In this document: positions 7,562 through 8,023 of the stretch, piece after piece | Layout of the letters: each line of letters begins with the position of its first letter | How positions within the stretch are numbered: position 1 is the first letter of the stretch | Source of the DNA: Nitrospiraceae bacterium | GTDB lineage: Bacteria > Nitrospirota > Thermodesulfovibrionia > Thermodesulfovibrionales > Dissulfurispiraceae | DNA: 8,023 bases | Assembly (NCBI GenBank): GCA_003170655.1 | Contig: PMYY01000216.1 | Location: 1 to 8,023 of the forward strand | Reading direction: 5' to 3' | Position numbers and translations under genes: made by a program | The notes under the pieces: generated by a model | The model's database searches: none | Told to the model about the DNA's origin: nothing | What the model saw: the letters and a program-made list of their open reading frames with translations, nothing else

Positions 7562-7592
7562 TCAGAGTCGTTCTCTTGTAGGACAACTCTGA
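7562..7592. repeat. Hairpin with 7-bp perfect arms
   Basis: TCAGAGT (7562-7568) is the exact complement of ACTCTGA (7586-7592). After one mismatched pair, GTTC (7570-7573) pairs with GGAC (7581-7584) including one G-U on the plus strand, leaving a 7-base loop. No T-run follows on either side in the sense needed for a terminator, so it may be an operator or an RNA structure. Confidence 0.5.
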
Positions 7593-7596
7593 CAAT

Positions 7597-7623
7597 AAAA
7601 AAAGGCTTAGTCTGATTCCTTTT
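7597..7623 (-). terminator. Weak terminator-like sequence
   Basis: On the minus strand AAAAGG, a 12-base loop and CCTTTT form a 6-bp stem running into seven consecutive T. The stem has only two G-C pairs, so strength is doubtful. It could insulate the hydrogenase promoter from minus-strand transcription coming from the right. Confidence 0.22.
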
Positions 7624-7694
7624 CGGTTGGCGCGGGGATATCATTAACTTAAACAGAATTGCAATGCGTTCTATGTCCACCCATAGGAACACTG

Positions 7695-7799
7695 ATGCGC
7701 AAGGGAATGGATGCGGATGCGGTGAGCAAGCCCTCAGCAGCGAGAGGGAAGCCTGAAGCAGCTGCCGGATTCCCACAAGCGGAAAAAAGCTATGGCTAA
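7695..7799 (+). CDS. Possible short reading frame, unknown
   Basis: A 34-codon frame from ATG at 7695 to TAA at 7799, rich in Ala, Lys, Gly and Pro (it starts MRKGMDADAVSKPSAARG). A second in-frame ATG is at 7707. No strong Shine-Dalgarno sequence precedes either one. Past the TAA the same frame stays open for another 32 codons to a TAG at 7896, which may mark a decayed longer gene. I do not recognise the product. The closeness to the compound hairpin at 7823-7920 suggests they belong to one element, perhaps a mobile-element remnant, but this is inference. Confidence 0.2.
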   Translation: MRKGMDADAVSKPSAARGKPEAAAGFPQAEKSYG

Positions 7800-7822
7800 C
7801 ATAGAATACATTGCATCAATAT

Positions 7823-7920
7823 AGGGCCATACACCAAGCAAAGAGACATATGGCGGACCGGTGATAGTAATGATGTGCCGTATGTAAAGCCTTAGTGTCT
7901 TTTGTACGCTGTATGGCTCT
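7823..7920 (+). ncRNA. Candidate structured RNA, long compound hairpin
   Basis: The outer stem pairs 7823-7833 with 7910-7920 over 11 positions, one of them G-U. After an internal loop, 7838-7842 pairs with 7901-7905 and, past a bulged G, 7844-7848 pairs with 7896-7900. An inner stem of 8-9 bp pairs 7847-7855 with 7876-7884; it competes with the previous one for two bases. The wobble positions (7825/7918, 7838/7905, 7851/7880, 7855/7876) are G-U on the plus strand and would be A-C mismatches on the minus strand, which favours a plus-strand RNA. No known RNA family is recognised. It could be a small RNA, a domain of a self-splicing or mobile element, or the paired ends of a small transposon-like repeat. 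Confidence 0.4.
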
Positions 7921-7963
7921 TATTATTTCCCCGCCCAAAATCCTGAATATACTATATAGATGC

Positions 7964-7979
7964 GCCTAAATAAATAGGC
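7964..7979. repeat. Small hairpin GCCTA-N6-TAGGC
   Basis: A 5-bp perfect stem with a 6-base A/T loop in an A/T-rich stretch near the window end. Flanking ATG and CAT triplets extend it if a small bulge is allowed. Just after it AATGGCT occurs twice within 20 bases. The role is unknown. Confidence 0.3.
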
Positions 7980-8023
7980 ATAATGGCTAATAAAATGGCT
8001 TTAGGGTTTGCGGAACAATATTA

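Larger units (their letters stand above)
7427..8023. other. Right-end region without a convincing protein gene
   Basis: About 600 bases upstream of the hydrogenase operon. A 95-codon minus-strand frame (7776-7489) has no ribosome binding site and no recognisable domain. What I do see is a set of inverted repeats (7510-7523, 7562-7592, 7823-7920, 7964-7979), a short plus-strand frame (7695-7799) and an A/T-rich end. This could be a long regulatory region, a non-coding RNA locus, or the remnant of a mobile element. The sequence does not decide between them. Confidence 0.5.

Noticed and set aside
7489..7776. 95-codon minus-strand frame upstream of the hydrogenase
   Set aside because: No ribosome binding site, low-complexity Leu/Pro/His-rich stretches, and it spans two inverted repeats.
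7427..8023. CRISPR array or tRNA gene
   Set aside because: Repeats here are single inverted pairs, not regularly spaced direct repeats, and no cloverleaf with a T-loop GTTC-A pattern could be drawn.

Overview
The window reads as a piece of a bacterial chromosome, most likely from an anaerobe or facultative anaerobe. The phylum cannot be fixed from sequence alone. A sensory-type [FeFe] hydrogenase beside two glycogen-type GH13 enzymes would fit Nitrospirota, Desulfobacterota or similar lineages, but this is inference. Genes fall into a plus-strand carbohydrate block (1-3469), an isolated plus-strand membrane protein gene (3830-4273), and a minus-strand two-gene operon (7361 down to 4466) converging on it. 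About 660 bases at the right end hold no convincing protein gene.

Carbohydrate block: the window opens inside a GH13 alpha-amylase/branching-type enzyme whose catalytic Asp, Glu and Asp are visible (1-1149, 5' end missing). After a 388-base gap comes a full-length GlgB 1,4-alpha-glucan branching enzyme (1538-3469, 643 aa) with the catalytic triad intact. It has an unusual His-to-Asn change at the conserved histidine of GH13 region I. Together the two point to storage alpha-glucan metabolism.

Isolated gene: 3830-4273 encodes a small four-helix membrane protein of the DUF1772 (anthrone oxygenase-like) family, with its own perfect TATAAT -10 element upstream.

Hydrogenase operon (minus strand): the first gene (7361-5640) encodes a sensory [FeFe] hydrogenase of the HydS/group C type. 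Its order is 2x[4Fe-4S] ferredoxin, H-cluster domain, Cys-rich Fe-S domain, PAS domain and C-terminal helix. It keeps all four H-cluster cysteines, but the proton-relay cysteine next to the first of them is alanine. The second gene overlaps it by 8 bases and encodes a SpoIIE-type PP2C phosphatase with an extra C-terminal domain of about 155 residues. This hydrogenase-phosphatase pair matches the 'phosphatase-linked' (C3) sensory hydrogenases. The likely logic is that H2 or redox state at the H-cluster is relayed through Fe-S and PAS domains to a Ser/Thr phosphatase, which would act on a partner-switching regulator. No maturase, kinase or anti-sigma partner is in the window. A sigma70-like promoter lies about 37-65 bases upstream of the chosen hydrogenase start.

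Right end (7427-8023): several inverted repeats occur here, including one compound hairpin (7823-7920) whose wobble pairs all favour a plus-strand RNA. It sits beside a short plus-strand reading frame. These are the parts of the window least explained by known features.
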